A DNA stretch of 64,000 nt, from contig JAVYIN010000005.1 of assembly GCA_035968315.1 (NCBI GenBank), positions 1 to 64,000 of the forward strand, given 5' to 3'. The notes below the pieces were generated by a model. That model was not told the DNA's origin and ran no database searches. It was given only the letters and a program-made list of their open reading frames with translations. Positions 1 to 10,133 of this stretch are shown in pieces; positions within the stretch are counted from its first letter, which is position 1; each line of letters begins with the position of its first letter. The DNA comes from Nitrospira sp. (GTDB taxonomy: Bacteria; Nitrospirota; Nitrospiria; Nitrospirales; Nitrospiraceae). The position numbers and the translations under genes were made by a program.

Positions 1-137
1 ATCGGGCCTATCTCGACATGGGGCTCCAAGAAGTGCTGAAGCCGTTGCGGGCGCAGCAGGGCGGGGTGCTGATCGATGTGAAGAGTGTCTTTGACCCGGC
101 AACGGTGCCGGCGGGCATTAGGTATTGGCGGCTCTAG
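1..137 (+). CDS. Nucleotide-sugar dehydrogenase, C-terminal end (partial)
   Basis: The window opens inside a gene. The frame beginning at base 3 reads through 44 codons to a TAG at 135-137. The tail has a DVKSVFDP segment followed by GIRYWRL, which is the usual C-terminus of the UDP-glucose/UDP-N-acetylhexosamine 6-dehydrogenase family (TviB/WbpA-like). These enzymes oxidise the C6 hydroxyl of a UDP-sugar to a uronic acid in the cytoplasm. The next gene is a UDP-glucuronate decarboxylase-type epimerase, so a nucleotide-sugar cluster probably extends to the left. Only the last part is visible, so substrate cannot be judged. Confidence 0.75.
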   Translation, partial: RAYLDMGLQEVLKPLRAQQGGVLIDVKSVFDPATVPAGIRYWRL

Positions 138-318
138 GGGAAATAGTGCATGGTAGGGGCTGTCAGCGAGTGCCGTAGGTAGTGAGGGTACTCTCTATAG
201 AGCATATTCTTTCAAGGGCAAGATCTCTTGTTGGCCGCTTATAGGAAGTTAGATATTCCCCTACTGTAGATCGAATCAACTGACGTTGGACGTGATATTT
301 TCCGAACAAAGGACTCCT

Positions 319-1326
319 ATGAGAATACTGGTTACCGGTGGAGCGGGATTTTTAGGCAGCCATTTATGCGAGTCTCTCGTTGAGCAAGGCCATACCGTGG
401 TCTGCATGGATAACCTGGTGACAGGCCGGGTGGAAAATGTGGCGCACCTGATGGGAAACGAACGGTTTTCCTTCATGAAGTACAATGTGTGCGACTATCT
501 CCATATTGAGGGAGGGTTGGATGCCATCCTGCATTTCGCCTCGCCGGCCAGTCCTCAGGATTACCTTGAGTTGCCGATCGCCACGTTAAAGGTGGGAGCG
601 TTAGGGACGCACAAAGCCCTGGGTTTGGCCAAGGCCAAAGGCGCCAGGCTGCTCCTGGCGAGTACGTCGGAAGTCTATGGCGATCCGCTGGTCAATCCGC
701 AGCCGGAGTCCTACTGGGGCAATGTCAATCCGATCAGCCCCCGCGGCGTCTACGACGAAGCGAAACGGTTTGCCGAAGCCATGACCATGGCCTATCACCG
801 GTATCATGGGGTGGATACCAGGATCGTCCGTATCTTCAATACTTTTGGCCCCCGCATGCGTCCGCATGATGGGCGAGTGGTGTCGAACTTCATTGTTCAG
901 GCGCTGCAAGGCAAGCCGCTCAGCGTGTTTGGCGATGGTGCGCAGACGCGCAGTTTCTGTTATGTGGACGATTTGGTACGGGGCATTCTGGCCTTGCTGA
1001 TGATCGATTCGGACCGGAGTGTGGAACAACGCACGGACCGCAAGTTCCTCCATGCCAAAAATAACGGCGAGGGCGGCGACAGCATCCATAATCCGGTGAA
1101 TATCGGCAACCCCCGCGAGTTGACGGTGTTGGAGATTGCCAAGCTGGTGATCGAGCTGACCTGCTCATCCAGCCAGATTACGTACCATCCGTTGCCGGCC
1201 GACGATCCCAAGGTGCGGCGGCCTGACATCACGCGCGCACGCACGCTGCTCAAGTGGGAGCCTCAGGTGCCGCTGGAGGAGGCGTTGGTCCGTACGATCA
1301 AGTATTTCAAGCAGGTCCTCGCTTAA
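319..1326 (+). CDS. NAD-dependent epimerase/dehydratase, UDP-glucuronate decarboxylase-like
   Basis: A 335-residue short-chain dehydrogenase/reductase of the extended type. The start at 319 is preferred over an upstream start at 286, because it puts the Rossmann motif TGGAGFLG a few residues from the N-terminus and has AAAGGA just upstream. Further hallmarks are a [12 protein letters not shown] segment and a [12 protein letters not shown] segment (YxxxK catalytic pair), both characteristic of UDP-xylose synthase/UDP-glucuronate decarboxylase. That enzyme converts UDP-glucuronate to UDP-xylose. An insertion around residues 235-260 (a Lys/Asn/Gly-rich loop) is longer than in many relatives. The preceding dehydrogenase could supply the UDP-uronate substrate. 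Confidence 0.85.
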   Translation: MRILVTGGAGFLGSHLCESLVEQGHTVVCMDNLVTGRVENVAHLMGNERFSFMKYNVCDYLHIEGGLDAILHFASPASPQDYLELPIATLKVGALGTHKALGLAKAKGARLLLASTSEVYGDPLVNPQPESYWGNVNPISPRGVYDEAKRFAEAMTMAYHRYHGVDTRIVRIFNTFGPRMRPHDGRVVSNFIVQALQGKPLSVFGDGAQTRSFCYVDDLVRGILALLMIDSDRSVEQRTDRKFLHAKNNGEGGDSIHNPVNIGNPRELTVLEIAKLVIELTCSSSQITYHPLPADDPKVRRPDITRARTLLKWEPQVPLEEALVRTIKYFKQVLA

Positions 1327-1339
1327 CCAGACAGATTGA

Positions 1340-1376
1340 ACAGGCGAGATAGGCTTTCCCCGCCCGTCTCGCCTGT
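1340..1376. repeat. Inverted repeat between the epimerase and proA
   Basis: ACAGGCGAGA (1340-1349) and its exact complement TCTCGCCTGT (1367-1376) are separated by 17 bases, just after the epimerase stop. No T-tract follows, so this is not a classical intrinsic terminator. The right arm continues into a low-complexity pyrimidine-rich run of CGCCTGT/CGCCCGT-like units to about 1397. Confidence 0.55.
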
Positions 1377-1473
1377 CCCGCCGTTTTCGCCCGTCGCGCG
1401 GCACTGCTTGACCCCCTTCAAACTCGCACGGTATCCTGTCCTCCGCGTCATATTTTATGGAGAAGGGTTAAGC

Positions 1474-2808
1474 ATGTCATCTGATCTCGAACCGCAGCGC
1501 GACACGGCCGTAGTTTCTGCCGAATCAACGGATCTTCAAGACGTTCCGCTTCAGCCGATTCCAGAGTATGTCCAGGAGTTGGTGGCGCGAGCCAAACAGG
1601 CGGCTGGGCGGCTGGCGACGTTCTCCACAGCGGTCAAGAATCGGGCTCTCGAGGCGATGGCCGATGCCTTGGATGAAAAAAAAGAGCAGCTCCTCGAAGC
1701 GAATGCAAAGGATGTCGAGGCCTTTGGCTCAACGCCGGAGAAGAAGGCGATGGCTGACCGGCTCCGGCTCACGGACAAGCGGATTGCGGAGATGTCAGCC
1801 GGCATCCGGGAAGTCGCGAAGCTGCCCGATCCGTTGGGCGACATGCCGAAGATGTGGACCAGGCCGAACGGGATGCAGGTGGGGCGTGTGCGGGTGCCGA
1901 TCGGCGTCATCGGCATCATCTATGAATCCCGCCCGAACGTCACGGCCGATTCCGCCGCGCTCTGCTTGAAGTCCGGCAATGTCTGCGTCCTGCGGGGCGG
2001 CAGCGAAGCGATTCATTCGAACACCGCCATTGCGGCGGTGCTGGCCGAAGCGGCAGAGAAGGCAGGCGTGCCTCCCGGCGCCATCACCTTTGTCGAACGG
2101 CCTGATCGGGAAGTCGTGCCGGTGCTGCTGAAAAAAGACCGGTATATCGATTTGATCATCCCGCGCGGCGGGCCATCGCTCATGAAGACGATTGCCGAAC
2201 ATGCCACCATTCCGGTTGTGAAGCATGATGCCGGGATCTGCCACATCTATGTGGATGCGGATGCCGATCAGGCGCAGGCCGAATCGATTTGTGTGAATGC
2301 CAAGGCCCAGCGGCCTTCGACCTGTAATGCGATGGAAACCTTGCTGGTCCATCAATCGATTGCCAGGACCTTTCTCCCTCGCCTCATGGACAAGTTGACG
2401 GCCGCCAAGGTGGAAGTGCGCGGCTGTCCGAAGACCTGCCAGCTCTTGCCAGAGGCGAAGCCTGCTGCTGAGGATGATTACGGGAAGGAATTTTTGGACC
2501 TGATTCTGGCGGTGAAGGTGGTGAAGCATATGGACGAGGCGATGGAACACATCGCCAAGTATGGCTCCCAACACACCGAAGCGATCGTGACCACCGATTA
2601 TCAGCGGGCCATGCGGTTTTTGCGCGAGGTCGATGCGGGGGCGGTGCTGGTGAATGCCTCCACGCGGCTCAATGACGGCTATCAATTCGGTCTCGGCGCC
2701 GAAATCGGGATCAGCACCTCCCGCATCCATGCCCGGGGTCCGATGGGGTTGGAAGAATTGACCTGCTCGAAGTTTGTCGTCATGGGGAGCGGTCAGATCC
2801 GCGAGTAA
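1474..2808 (+). CDS. proA: Glutamate-5-semialdehyde dehydrogenase (gamma-glutamyl phosphate reductase)
   Basis: This cytoplasmic enzyme reduces gamma-glutamyl phosphate to glutamate-5-semialdehyde with NADPH, the second step of proline synthesis. The 444-residue protein has the ALDH-like fold. It shows GVIGIIYESRPNVT, the glycine-rich LRGGSEAIHSN segment, and the catalytic cysteine region NAKAQRPSTCNAMET. The chosen ATG at 1474 has AGAAGGG upstream. A longer in-frame extension back to 1336 would run through the repeat-like intergenic tract and is unlikely to be translated. The N-terminus is about 25 residues longer than in E. coli ProA. No proB is adjacent. Confidence 0.95.
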   Translation: MSSDLEPQRDTAVVSAESTDLQDVPLQPIPEYVQELVARAKQAAGRLATFSTAVKNRALEAMADALDEKKEQLLEANAKDVEAFGSTPEKKAMADRLRLTDKRIAEMSAGIREVAKLPDPLGDMPKMWTRPNGMQVGRVRVPIGVIGIIYESRPNVTADSAALCLKSGNVCVLRGGSEAIHSNTAIAAVLAEAAEKAGVPPGAITFVERPDREVVPVLLKKDRYIDLIIPRGGPSLMKTIAEHATIPVVKHDAGICHIYVDADADQAQAESICVNAKAQRPSTCNAMETLLVHQSIARTFLPRLMDKLTAAKVEVRGCPKTCQLLPEAKPAAEDDYGKEFLDLILAVKVVKHMDEAMEHIAKYGSQHTEAIVTTDYQRAMRFLREVDAGAVLVNASTRLNDGYQFGLGAEIGISTSRIHARGPMGLEELTCSKFVVMGSGQIRE

Positions 2809-4593
2809 ATGCCAGACGATCCCGTTCGCACCGCATTCTCGTTTCCCGGAGCGATCCAGTTTCCCGACAACCGTGATCTGGCTCAACGGTTCGACCAGGC
2901 CGGCGGGCGAGTCGTCCGTCAGACTTCCGGCCATCTGGTGTTCTATCGGCCGGACGGGCGCCGCATGCTGGCCGCTGATCCTGCCGGCCACCCGCTCCAT
3001 GAATGCGAATGGGGACAGGATGCGAAAGGGGCTGCCGTTCTTGTGCGGGCCCGCTTGCGGCTCGACTGGGGGCGGTGGGTGGGGCTGAAGCCGGGCGGCT
3101 TGGTGAATGAGACGCGGCTTAATCTGGCCACGAAGCCGGGCTGGCAGCGGCTGAAGGCGGAAGACCTGCGGCAGATGGCGGCGCAGGCGATGCGCGTGCC
3201 TATTGAAGAAGTTCGGTTCTTTTACGGGGACGACGATCTCGTCATCGATGCGCATGGCCAGGCGACGATTCGGCATCGCAAAGACGCCTTCTATGTGCTG
3301 GAGGACGGCTCCTTCGACCATGCCCGCTTCATGTCCTGCATGGGGGCGATGCATTGGGACCGGATTGATTTCCTGCCGGTCGTTGAACTCTTCAAATCCT
3401 TATTGCCTGGCACCGGCTCCGCCGCGTTTGAACTGATTCGCGGTCTCTACGACGATCAGAACGAGGGCCAGCCAAGCCCGCGGCCCTTGCGCTATCGGGG
3501 CATTCCCACCTATCCCTCGGAAGCGGCCTTTGCACTCTTCAGCAGTTTCTTCACGGCACAGGCCCCGGGCGGGGGAGAGCCGATGGCTTTGTTTATGGAT
3601 CCGTCGCGCGCCCATCAGCTCACGTGGCTGCCGTCGCGCGCCCTGCCCTTGCGCTATTTCGACGAGGCTCAGCGCCTCTGTGTGACGGTGCGGGGCGGCC
3701 AGTTGGTGAAGGCGACGTGTGCTGACGATCCAGCAGGACTGTCCTATGCCAATCCCAAGGGGCGGCGAGTGGCGGCCTGGGATCGCATGGCCACGATTGT
3801 CGATGGGCGTCTTCGGTTGAAGGATCGGGATCGTACGACGGAACTGAGCCTGCCGCAGGGCGCCGGCGGGTCTATGGCCACTGAAGGGGGAGCCACCGTC
3901 AGTTCCGTCGATTGGCGATCGGTCTTTGTGCAGGGCGTTCCGGCCGTTGAGCCGGGGGAAGTCTTTGGGGCTGTGCTCTTGTATCCGCAGGATGAAACAC
4001 CGGTCGGAGAACTGGCGGCGCAACCGTTTGTGGCGGACTATCTGCAAGATCTGGCGGAACAGGACCGTGAGATCGGCCAGATTCTCTTGCGGGCTGAGCG
4101 GATATTGATTGAGAACGGCGACGCGGTCATTTCGACCTGCCTCCCATTCGATCGTCCTCGAGACGTGTCCGTCACCGTCTGGCATCCGGCCTTTGCGTAC
4201 AAGCAAGCCCAGCAACTGTGGACCCAGTGCCACGAAATCCAACGGTGGGAGTGGCTCCAGCGGACACAGTTCACGCTCGCCAGTGCTCAGCCTCCAGTGA
4301 CATCGGTCGGCGCCTCCCATGACCTTGCCTATGTGTGGGTTCCCTATGCTGAATTTGAGCAGGCGAGTCTGCTCGTGGCCCGCCTGCGCCTGCTCGCCCA
4401 GCGGACCAAGACCGGCGGGAATGCCTTCGTCGTCGGCCCAGCGCGTCTGGGAGACGAGTTGCCGAAGGCCGGGTTTCAGCTGTGCTGGCAGGAAGCGGTG
4501 GAGAGGCTTCCGACGTTTGCCATGCACAAGACGATTTTGCCGAAAGCCAAGCTGCGCAGCGGGCTGACTCTCTTTCACGTCCGCCGCATGTAA
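2809..4593 (+). CDS. Conserved hypothetical protein, possible methyltransferase-like C-terminus
   Basis: A 594-residue soluble protein whose ATG directly abuts the proA stop codon, so it is probably translated from the proA mRNA. I do not recognise the N-terminal two thirds. No signal peptide or membrane segment is evident. The last ~110 residues (a LAYVWVPYAEFEQA stretch, then TGGNAFVVGP, then an AGF and a HKTILPKAKLR tail) resemble the end of a class I SAM-dependent methyltransferase. The glycine-rich SAM-binding loop was not identified, so a degenerate or purely structural domain is equally possible. Composition matches the neighbours. Confidence 0.6.
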   Translation: MPDDPVRTAFSFPGAIQFPDNRDLAQRFDQAGGRVVRQTSGHLVFYRPDGRRMLAADPAGHPLHECEWGQDAKGAAVLVRARLRLDWGRWVGLKPGGLVNETRLNLATKPGWQRLKAEDLRQMAAQAMRVPIEEVRFFYGDDDLVIDAHGQATIRHRKDAFYVLEDGSFDHARFMSCMGAMHWDRIDFLPVVELFKSLLPGTGSAAFELIRGLYDDQNEGQPSPRPLRYRGIPTYPSEAAFALFSSFFTAQAPGGGEPMALFMDPSRAHQLTWLPSRALPLRYFDEAQRLCVTVRGGQLVKATCADDPAGLSYANPKGRRVAAWDRMATIVDGRLRLKDRDRTTELSLPQGAGGSMATEGGATVSSVDWRSVFVQGVPAVEPGEVFGAVLLYPQDETPVGELAAQPFVADYLQDLAEQDREIGQILLRAERILIENGDAVISTCLPFDRPRDVSVTVWHPAFAYKQAQQLWTQCHEIQRWEWLQRTQFTLASAQPPVTSVGASHDLAYVWVPYAEFEQASLLVARLRLLAQRTKTGGNAFVVGPARLGDELPKAGFQLCWQEAVERLPTFAMHKTILPKAKLRSGLTLFHVRRM

Positions 4594-4634
4594 CCTCTTG
4601 CGCCGATCCGCCTCCTTCGATTACTGTCATCCTC

Positions 4635-5327
4635 ATGAGCGAGCCGACCCAAGAACAGATGCCTGCCGAAGAGGCGGGAGACAAGATCGTCATCTACTGG
4701 GAGCGGGAGTACTCCACGGCCTTTCCCCCGGAGCGGCTGAAGCTGGATTTCCATCCCCATCGGCCGATGTTGAATAATATGACGCTGGATGAGCAACGGG
4801 CGCTGGCCGCCAGCGGATACAAGGTGGTGCCGGACGACTGCGGGCCGGTGCGCACCGTCGGCAGCTATGGCTGGCTCATCCGCTGCCCCGCGGATATCAA
4901 ATTGCGCCGGACGGCCGAGGGGGTCAAGTGGCAATCGCCGCCGATTCAACCGGAAGAGCGGCTGCTGGGCTACAAAACGTTCTCCGGCATGTATGTCGAC
5001 CTGATTCTGAACAGCGGGTATCCTAAACTCTGCTGCGGGATTCGCTTCTACTATCCCAAGCACGTTGGCCTCATGATGAAGGATCTTCCCAACCCCTTCT
5101 TCCACCTTCCTGATCGGACCTTTAGTATCTGGGAGGGGATTAAAACGCAGGAGTATAAACGCACGCCGAACCAATATGACTGGCTGCCGGATTACGAAGC
5201 CTTCACCGCCAATTTTCTCCTGCAACTGCACAAGCCCACCACGATCAAGCGCGGCGACCCCATCGGGTTGGTGCTGCCCGTCCTGCTGCCCAAGCAATTC
5301 ACCCTCGAAGAAATCACGCGTCCATAA
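4635..5327 (+). CDS. Hypothetical protein (230 aa), possibly DUF6065-like
   Basis: A soluble protein with no signal sequence, starting at the ATG at 4635 shortly after the previous gene. It is rich in aromatic and proline residues and has YWEREYSTAFPP near the N-terminus. A GSYGWLIRCPADI segment, a SGYPKLCCGIRFYYPKH segment and a KRGDPIGLVLPV segment follow. The overall pattern (small P/W/G-rich domain with a late KxGDPIxxVLP motif) reminds me of the DUF6065 family, whose function is not established. That resemblance is from memory and weak. It is the last gene before the pyrimidine promoter. Confidence 0.55.
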   Translation: MSEPTQEQMPAEEAGDKIVIYWEREYSTAFPPERLKLDFHPHRPMLNNMTLDEQRALAASGYKVVPDDCGPVRTVGSYGWLIRCPADIKLRRTAEGVKWQSPPIQPEERLLGYKTFSGMYVDLILNSGYPKLCCGIRFYYPKHVGLMMKDLPNPFFHLPDRTFSIWEGIKTQEYKRTPNQYDWLPDYEAFTANFLLQLHKPTTIKRGDPIGLVLPVLLPKQFTLEEITRP

Positions 5328-5392
5328 TCGTGTCCCCTTAGAATAATCAGCTATGCCGGCGAGGCTGTCCGCTGCCCCCTCGAATCCCTGCC

Positions 5393-5421
5393 TTGACAGG
5401 CTTCTGAGCCGTCAGTAAGAT
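5393..5421 (+). promoter_or_regulatory. Sigma-70 promoter of the pyr operon
   Basis: A perfect -35 TTGACA (5393-5398) and a -10 TAAGAT (5416-5421) are separated by exactly 17 bases. Transcription should start near 5428, about nine bases before the PyrR-type hairpin. This is one of the best promoter matches in the window. Confidence 0.75.
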
Positions 5422-5436
5422 GCAGCTGCCTTTAAC

Positions 5437-5456
5437 GCTCATCCTGCGAGGTGAGC
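5437..5456 (+). promoter_or_regulatory. PyrR-binding hairpin in the pyr leader
   Basis: A 5-bp stem GCTCA (5437-5441)/TGAGC (5452-5456) encloses TCCTGCGAGG. The apical sequence TCC-T-G-C-GAGG-T matches the consensus I know for PyrR binding loops of Firmicute pyr leaders (UCCNGNGAGGY). It lies about ten bases after the predicted transcription start and upstream of a terminator and the pyrR gene itself, which is the expected arrangement. In such systems UMP-bound PyrR stabilises this hairpin and so promotes termination. Confidence 0.7.
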
Positions 5457-5467
5457 AAGGAGACGAT

Positions 5468-6174
<707 letters not shown>

Positions 6175-6216
6175 AAGGGCTGTGCGTGTGGGATCGGAAC
6201 GTGAGCGGAGGTTGCC

Positions 6217-7137
6217 ATGAGCCTCAAAGATAAACACCTCCTCAGTCTGGCTTCTCTGTCGGTGGACGAGATTGCCTTGATTCTCGAGACGGCGGACTCC
6301 TTCAAGGAAGTCAGCGGCCGTGAGATCAAGAAGGTGCCAGCGCTGCGCGGGCGCACCGTCGTCAACCTGTTCTTTGAGCCAAGTACGAGAACGCGCACCT
6401 CGTTTGAATTGGCCGCCAAGCGGCTGAGCGCGGACGTCATCAATTTTTCTCCCTCGTCGAGCAGCGTGGTCAAGGGGGAAACCCTGCTCGATACGGCGCG
6501 AAATATCGAGGCGATGCAGGCGGATATCATCGTGCTGCGCCATTCGTCGGCCGGGGCTGCCGAGACCTTGGCGCGCGGGGTGAAGTCGTCGGTGATCAAT
6601 GCGGGCGACGGCTGGCATGAGCATCCGACGCAGGCGCTGCTCGATCTCTATACGATTCGCGAGCGGGGGCTGCCGTTTCAAGGATTGCGCGTGGCCATCG
6701 TCGGCGACGTGGCGCATAGCCGGGTGGCGCGCTCCAACATCTTGGCCCTGACGAAGCTCGGCGCCGAGGTGCGGGTGGTGGGGCCGGCCACGATGATTCC
6801 CTTCGGCATTGAAAAACTTGGCGTGACGGTATTTCACCATCTCGACGAGGGGTTGCAGGATGTGCAGGTGATTATGATGTTGCGGCTCCAGCTGGAGCGG
6901 CAGGGGAAGGCGCTGTTCCCGACCATCCGTGAATATGCGCGGCTGTACGGATTGACGGCGGAGCGGGTGAAGCTGGCGGATCCAAAGGCGATCGTCATGC
7001 ATCCCGGGCCGATCAATCGCGGGGTGGAGATTGCGCCGGACGTGGCGGATAGTCTGTCGTCGGTGATTTTGGATCAGGTGGCGAACGGTGTAGCCGTTCG
7101 CATGGGCGTTCTCTATCTCATGTCAGGAGCGAACTAA
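6217..7137 (+). CDS. pyrB: Aspartate carbamoyltransferase catalytic subunit
   Basis: It condenses carbamoyl phosphate with aspartate to give N-carbamoyl aspartate, the first committed step of pyrimidine synthesis. The 306-residue protein has the carbamoyl-phosphate loop [24 protein letters not shown] and a [11 protein letters not shown] segment, all typical of PyrB. A regulatory subunit gene (pyrI) is absent nearby, consistent with regulation by PyrR at the RNA level. It sits 42 bp after pyrR and four bases before pyrC. Confidence 0.96.
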   Translation: MSLKDKHLLSLASLSVDEIALILETADSFKEVSGREIKKVPALRGRTVVNLFFEPSTRTRTSFELAAKRLSADVINFSPSSSSVVKGETLLDTARNIEAMQADIIVLRHSSAGAAETLARGVKSSVINAGDGWHEHPTQALLDLYTIRERGLPFQGLRVAIVGDVAHSRVARSNILALTKLGAEVRVVGPATMIPFGIEKLGVTVFHHLDEGLQDVQVIMMLRLQLERQGKALFPTIREYARLYGLTAERVKLADPKAIVMHPGPINRGVEIAPDVADSLSSVILDQVANGVAVRMGVLYLMSGAN

Positions 7138-7140
7138 ATC

Positions 7141-8430
7141 GTGGCAATTTTGATTAAAGGCGGGCATGTCATCGATCCGGGGCGCGTGAACGGGGTGGCG
7201 GATGTGTTGATCGATCAGGGCAAGATCGCGGCCGTTGGGACGAACCTGCAGGCTCCGGCCGGATGCACGATGATTGAGGCCAAGGGCCAGCTCGTGTTGC
7301 CCGGCTTTGTGGATCTGCATGTCCATTTCCGCGAACCGGGATTCGAGTACAAGGAAACGATCCAAAGCGGCAGCGCCTCGGCGGTGGCGGGCGGATTCAC
7401 CACGGTCTGCGCGATGCCGAATACCAAGCCGGTCAACGATAATCAGGCTGTGACGGAATTCATGATCGATCGGGCGCGGACGGCGGGACTGGCCAATGTG
7501 CTGCCGATCGGAGCCATTACGAAAGGCTCGGAGGGGAAGGAATTGGCGGAGATCGGCGATCTGCGCCGGTCCGGCTGCGTGGCGATCTCGGATGACGGCA
7601 AGCCGGTGATGAACAGCCTGGTGATGCGGCGGGCGATGGAATATGCGCTGGCCTTTGATCTGACCGTGGTGGACCACTGCGAAGATCTGCATCTGGCCGA
7701 GGGCGGCTGCATGAACGAGGGGATGATCTCTACCGAACTGGGCTTGCCCGGCATTCCTGCCGCGGCGGAAGATGTGATGGTGGCCCGCAACTTGTCGTTG
7801 TCCGAGCTCACCGGGGCGCGGCTGCATCTCGCCCATATCAGCACGGCCGGGTCGGTGCGCATGGTGCGCGAAGCCAAGGCGCGCGGGATCAAGGTGACGG
7901 CGGAGGCCTGTCCGCACCATTTCACGCTGACGGAAGATGTGGTGCGGGGCTACAACACGCTGGCAAAAATGAATCCGCCGCTCAGGACCGGCGGGGATGT
8001 GCAGGCGATCAAAGAGGGGCTGCGCGACGGCACGATCGATGTCATTGCCACCGACCATGCGCCGCATGCGACGCAGGAGAAGCAGCAGGACTTTACCGAG
8101 GCGCCGTTCGGGATTGTGGGCTTGGAAACCGCACTCCCGCTCACGCTGGCCTTGGTGGAGGAAGGCGTGCTGACCTTGGAGCAGGCCGTGGATAAATTGA
8201 CGGCGGCGCCGGCGGTGGCCTTTGGATTGAAGAAGGGGACCTTGGCGGTCGGCGCCGACGCGGATGTGGCGATCGTTGATCCCAACGAATCCTGGAAGGT
8301 CGATCCCAGCAAGTTCAAGTCGAAAAGCCGGAATACTCCTTTTGCCGGGTGGACCGTGAAGGGGCGGGTGAAGACGACGATTGTCGGGGGGCGAGTCGTG
8401 TTCGAGGCCCCGGCGGCGGAGCGGGCGTGA
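7141..8430 (+). CDS. pyrC: Dihydroorotase
   Basis: A zinc amidohydrolase that cyclises N-carbamoyl aspartate to dihydroorotate. The start is the GTG at 7141, just after the pyrB stop. The 429-residue protein has DLHVHFREPG (two metal-binding histidines), HISTAGSV, EACPHHF and the DVIATDHAPH segment with the catalytic aspartate. This is the class I (multifunctional-like, ~430 aa) form typical of operons with pyrB. All metal-ligand motifs look intact. Confidence 0.96.
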   Translation: MAILIKGGHVIDPGRVNGVADVLIDQGKIAAVGTNLQAPAGCTMIEAKGQLVLPGFVDLHVHFREPGFEYKETIQSGSASAVAGGFTTVCAMPNTKPVNDNQAVTEFMIDRARTAGLANVLPIGAITKGSEGKELAEIGDLRRSGCVAISDDGKPVMNSLVMRRAMEYALAFDLTVVDHCEDLHLAEGGCMNEGMISTELGLPGIPAAAEDVMVARNLSLSELTGARLHLAHISTAGSVRMVREAKARGIKVTAEACPHHFTLTEDVVRGYNTLAKMNPPLRTGGDVQAIKEGLRDGTIDVIATDHAPHATQEKQQDFTEAPFGIVGLETALPLTLALVEEGVLTLEQAVDKLTAAPAVAFGLKKGTLAVGADADVAIVDPNESWKVDPSKFKSKSRNTPFAGWTVKGRVKTTIVGGRVVFEAPAAERA

Positions 8431-8433
8431 CGG

Positions 8434-8958
8434 ATGGAGGGCCGGGCCTTTCTCTGGACGTCGCGAGTAGGTCTCACGCTGGAGTGGCTGGCGTTGGGCC
8501 TGTGGGTAGGCGGATTGGTAGTGCTGGTGGCGGCGGTGATTCCCGCGGTGTTTAATACGTTTGGCGGGCAGGATTCCGGAGGATTTTTTCTCACGCGGGC
8601 CTTTGAGGGCTTCAATCGCGTGGTGCTGGGCGCGATGGCGGTGTTGGTGGCGGGCGTGGTCTGGCGGCATCGAACGCAACATCCGGTGATGGCCCCCACG
8701 CGGGCCGAGATGATGGTGCTGGGGGCGATGGTGCTGATTGCGGGGATCATCATCGGGGTCTTGCATCCGCAAGCCGCCGCGCTGCAAGCCGAGGCGTTTG
8801 CGATCAAGGATGAGGCGGCGAGGAAGGCGGCCTTTGCCGCATTTTTCAAGATTCATATGCCGGTCCGGGCGTTGTACATGGTGAATTTGTGTCTGGGCAT
8901 GGTGCTCATGGGCATTCGCGTCAATCACACATTGCGATCGGGTAAGGGGCAGGCATGA
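8434..8958 (+). CDS. DUF4149-type (TMEM205-like) integral membrane protein
   Basis: A 174-residue protein with about four hydrophobic segments (roughly residues 15-35, 65-82, 90-112 and 145-165). The conserved [19 protein letters not shown] stretch in the first segment is typical of DUF4149. No catalytic residues are known for the family. It lies inside the pyr operon and overlaps the carA start by four bases (ATGA), so it is translationally coupled. A role linking pyrimidine synthesis and the membrane would be speculation. Confidence 0.7.
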   Translation: MEGRAFLWTSRVGLTLEWLALGLWVGGLVVLVAAVIPAVFNTFGGQDSGGFFLTRAFEGFNRVVLGAMAVLVAGVVWRHRTQHPVMAPTRAEMMVLGAMVLIAGIIIGVLHPQAAALQAEAFAIKDEAARKAAFAAFFKIHMPVRALYMVNLCLGMVLMGIRVNHTLRSGKGQA

Positions 8959-10133
8959 AGAAGGCGCTCTTGGCATTGGCGGATGGCACGGTCTTCGAAG
9001 GGCGCGCGCTCGGTTACGAAGGCGAGACAGTCGGTGAAGTGGTGTTCAATACCGCGATGACCGGCTATCAGGAAGTGCTGACGGATCCCTCCTACAAGGG
9101 GCAGATCATTACGATGACCAGTCCCCACATCGGGAACTATGGTGTGACGCCGGAGGATGTCGAGTCGCGCAAGATCTGGGCGGAAGGGTTTGTCGTGATG
9201 GAGGCCAGCCGGCTAGCCAGCAATTGGCGCAGCAAGGGGTTGCTCCAGGATTATTTGGCGAAGGCCCAGGTGGTGGCGATCGAAGGATTGGATACACGGG
9301 CGCTGACCAGGCACCTGCGCGAGCATGGCTCGCAGCAGGGCCTGATCACGCATCTGGATGGGGATCGCGCGCGCGCGGTCCAGAAAGCCAAGACCGCTCC
9401 CGGCATTGTCGGGCGCGATTTGGTGGCGGAGGTGACTTCGGCGCGGTCGTATGCCTGGACGAGTGATTCCGGCGAGTGGGCGCCCGATCTCGGAATGAGC
9501 GCCGCGCGGCCGGCCACTCGCAAGCCCTGGCGGGTTGTGGCCTATGATTTTGGCGTGAAGGAGAACATTCTTCGGCGCCTCGTCGATGTGGGCTGTGAGG
9601 TGACGGTGGTGCCGGCTTCGACGCCGGCGGCCGAGGTCATGGCCTTGAAGCCGGACGGGGTGTTTCTCTCGAACGGTCCCGGCGATCCGGAAGGCGTGCC
9701 CTACGCCATGGAAGCGGTCCGGTCGCTGATCGGCCGCTATCCGATTTTCGGCATTTGTCTCGGGCACCAAATTCTGGGATTAGCCTTTGGCCTGAAGACC
9801 TACAAGCTGAAGTTCGGCCATCATGGATCGAATCATCCGGTGATGGATCTGCGGACGAGGAAAGTGGAGATCACCTCGCAGAATCATAATTTCGCGGTGC
9901 AGATTCCGGCCTCGTTCAACGGGGTGCCGGACCGCCCGCTGACGGTGGACACGAAGATGGGGCCGGTGGCCATCACGCATGTGAGCCTGAATGACCACTC
10001 GATTGAAGGCATGGCTTGTGTCGATCAGCCGGTCTTCTCCGTGCAGTATCATCCTGAAGCCTCGCCCGGTCCGCATGACTCGGCCTATTTGTTCGAGGAA
10101 TTCGTCCAGTTGATGGAGAAACACCATGCATAG
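8955..10133 (+). CDS. carA: Carbamoyl-phosphate synthase small subunit
   Basis: The glutaminase subunit releases ammonia from glutamine for carbamoyl phosphate made by CarB. It has 392 residues. The N-terminal CPSase_sm domain includes a [12 protein letters not shown] segment. The C-terminal class I glutamine amidotransferase domain has SNGPGDPE, the catalytic-cysteine loop FGICLGHQI and the late [11 protein letters not shown] histidine/glutamate motif. It overlaps the downstream sppA gene by eight bases. CarB is not adjacent: two protease genes intervene. Confidence 0.96.
   Translation: MKKALLALADGTVFEGRALGYEGETVGEVVFNTAMTGYQEVLTDPSYKGQIITMTSPHIGNYGVTPEDVESRKIWAEGFVVMEASRLASNWRSKGLLQDYLAKAQVVAIEGLDTRALTRHLREHGSQQGLITHLDGDRARAVQKAKTAPGIVGRDLVAEVTSARSYAWTSDSGEWAPDLGMSAARPATRKPWRVVAYDFGVKENILRRLVDVGCEVTVVPASTPAAEVMALKPDGVFLSNGPGDPEGVPYAMEAVRSLIGRYPIFGICLGHQILGLAFGLKTYKLKFGHHGSNHPVMDLRTRKVEITSQNHNFAVQIPASFNGVPDRPLTVDTKMGPVAITHVSLNDHSIEGMACVDQPVFSVQYHPEASPGPHDSAYLFEEFVQLMEKHHA

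Noticed and set aside
1795-3354. A 519-codon antisense frame opposite proA and the next gene
   Set aside because: Same reasons: shadow of GC-rich codons with no recognisable domain or ribosome site.
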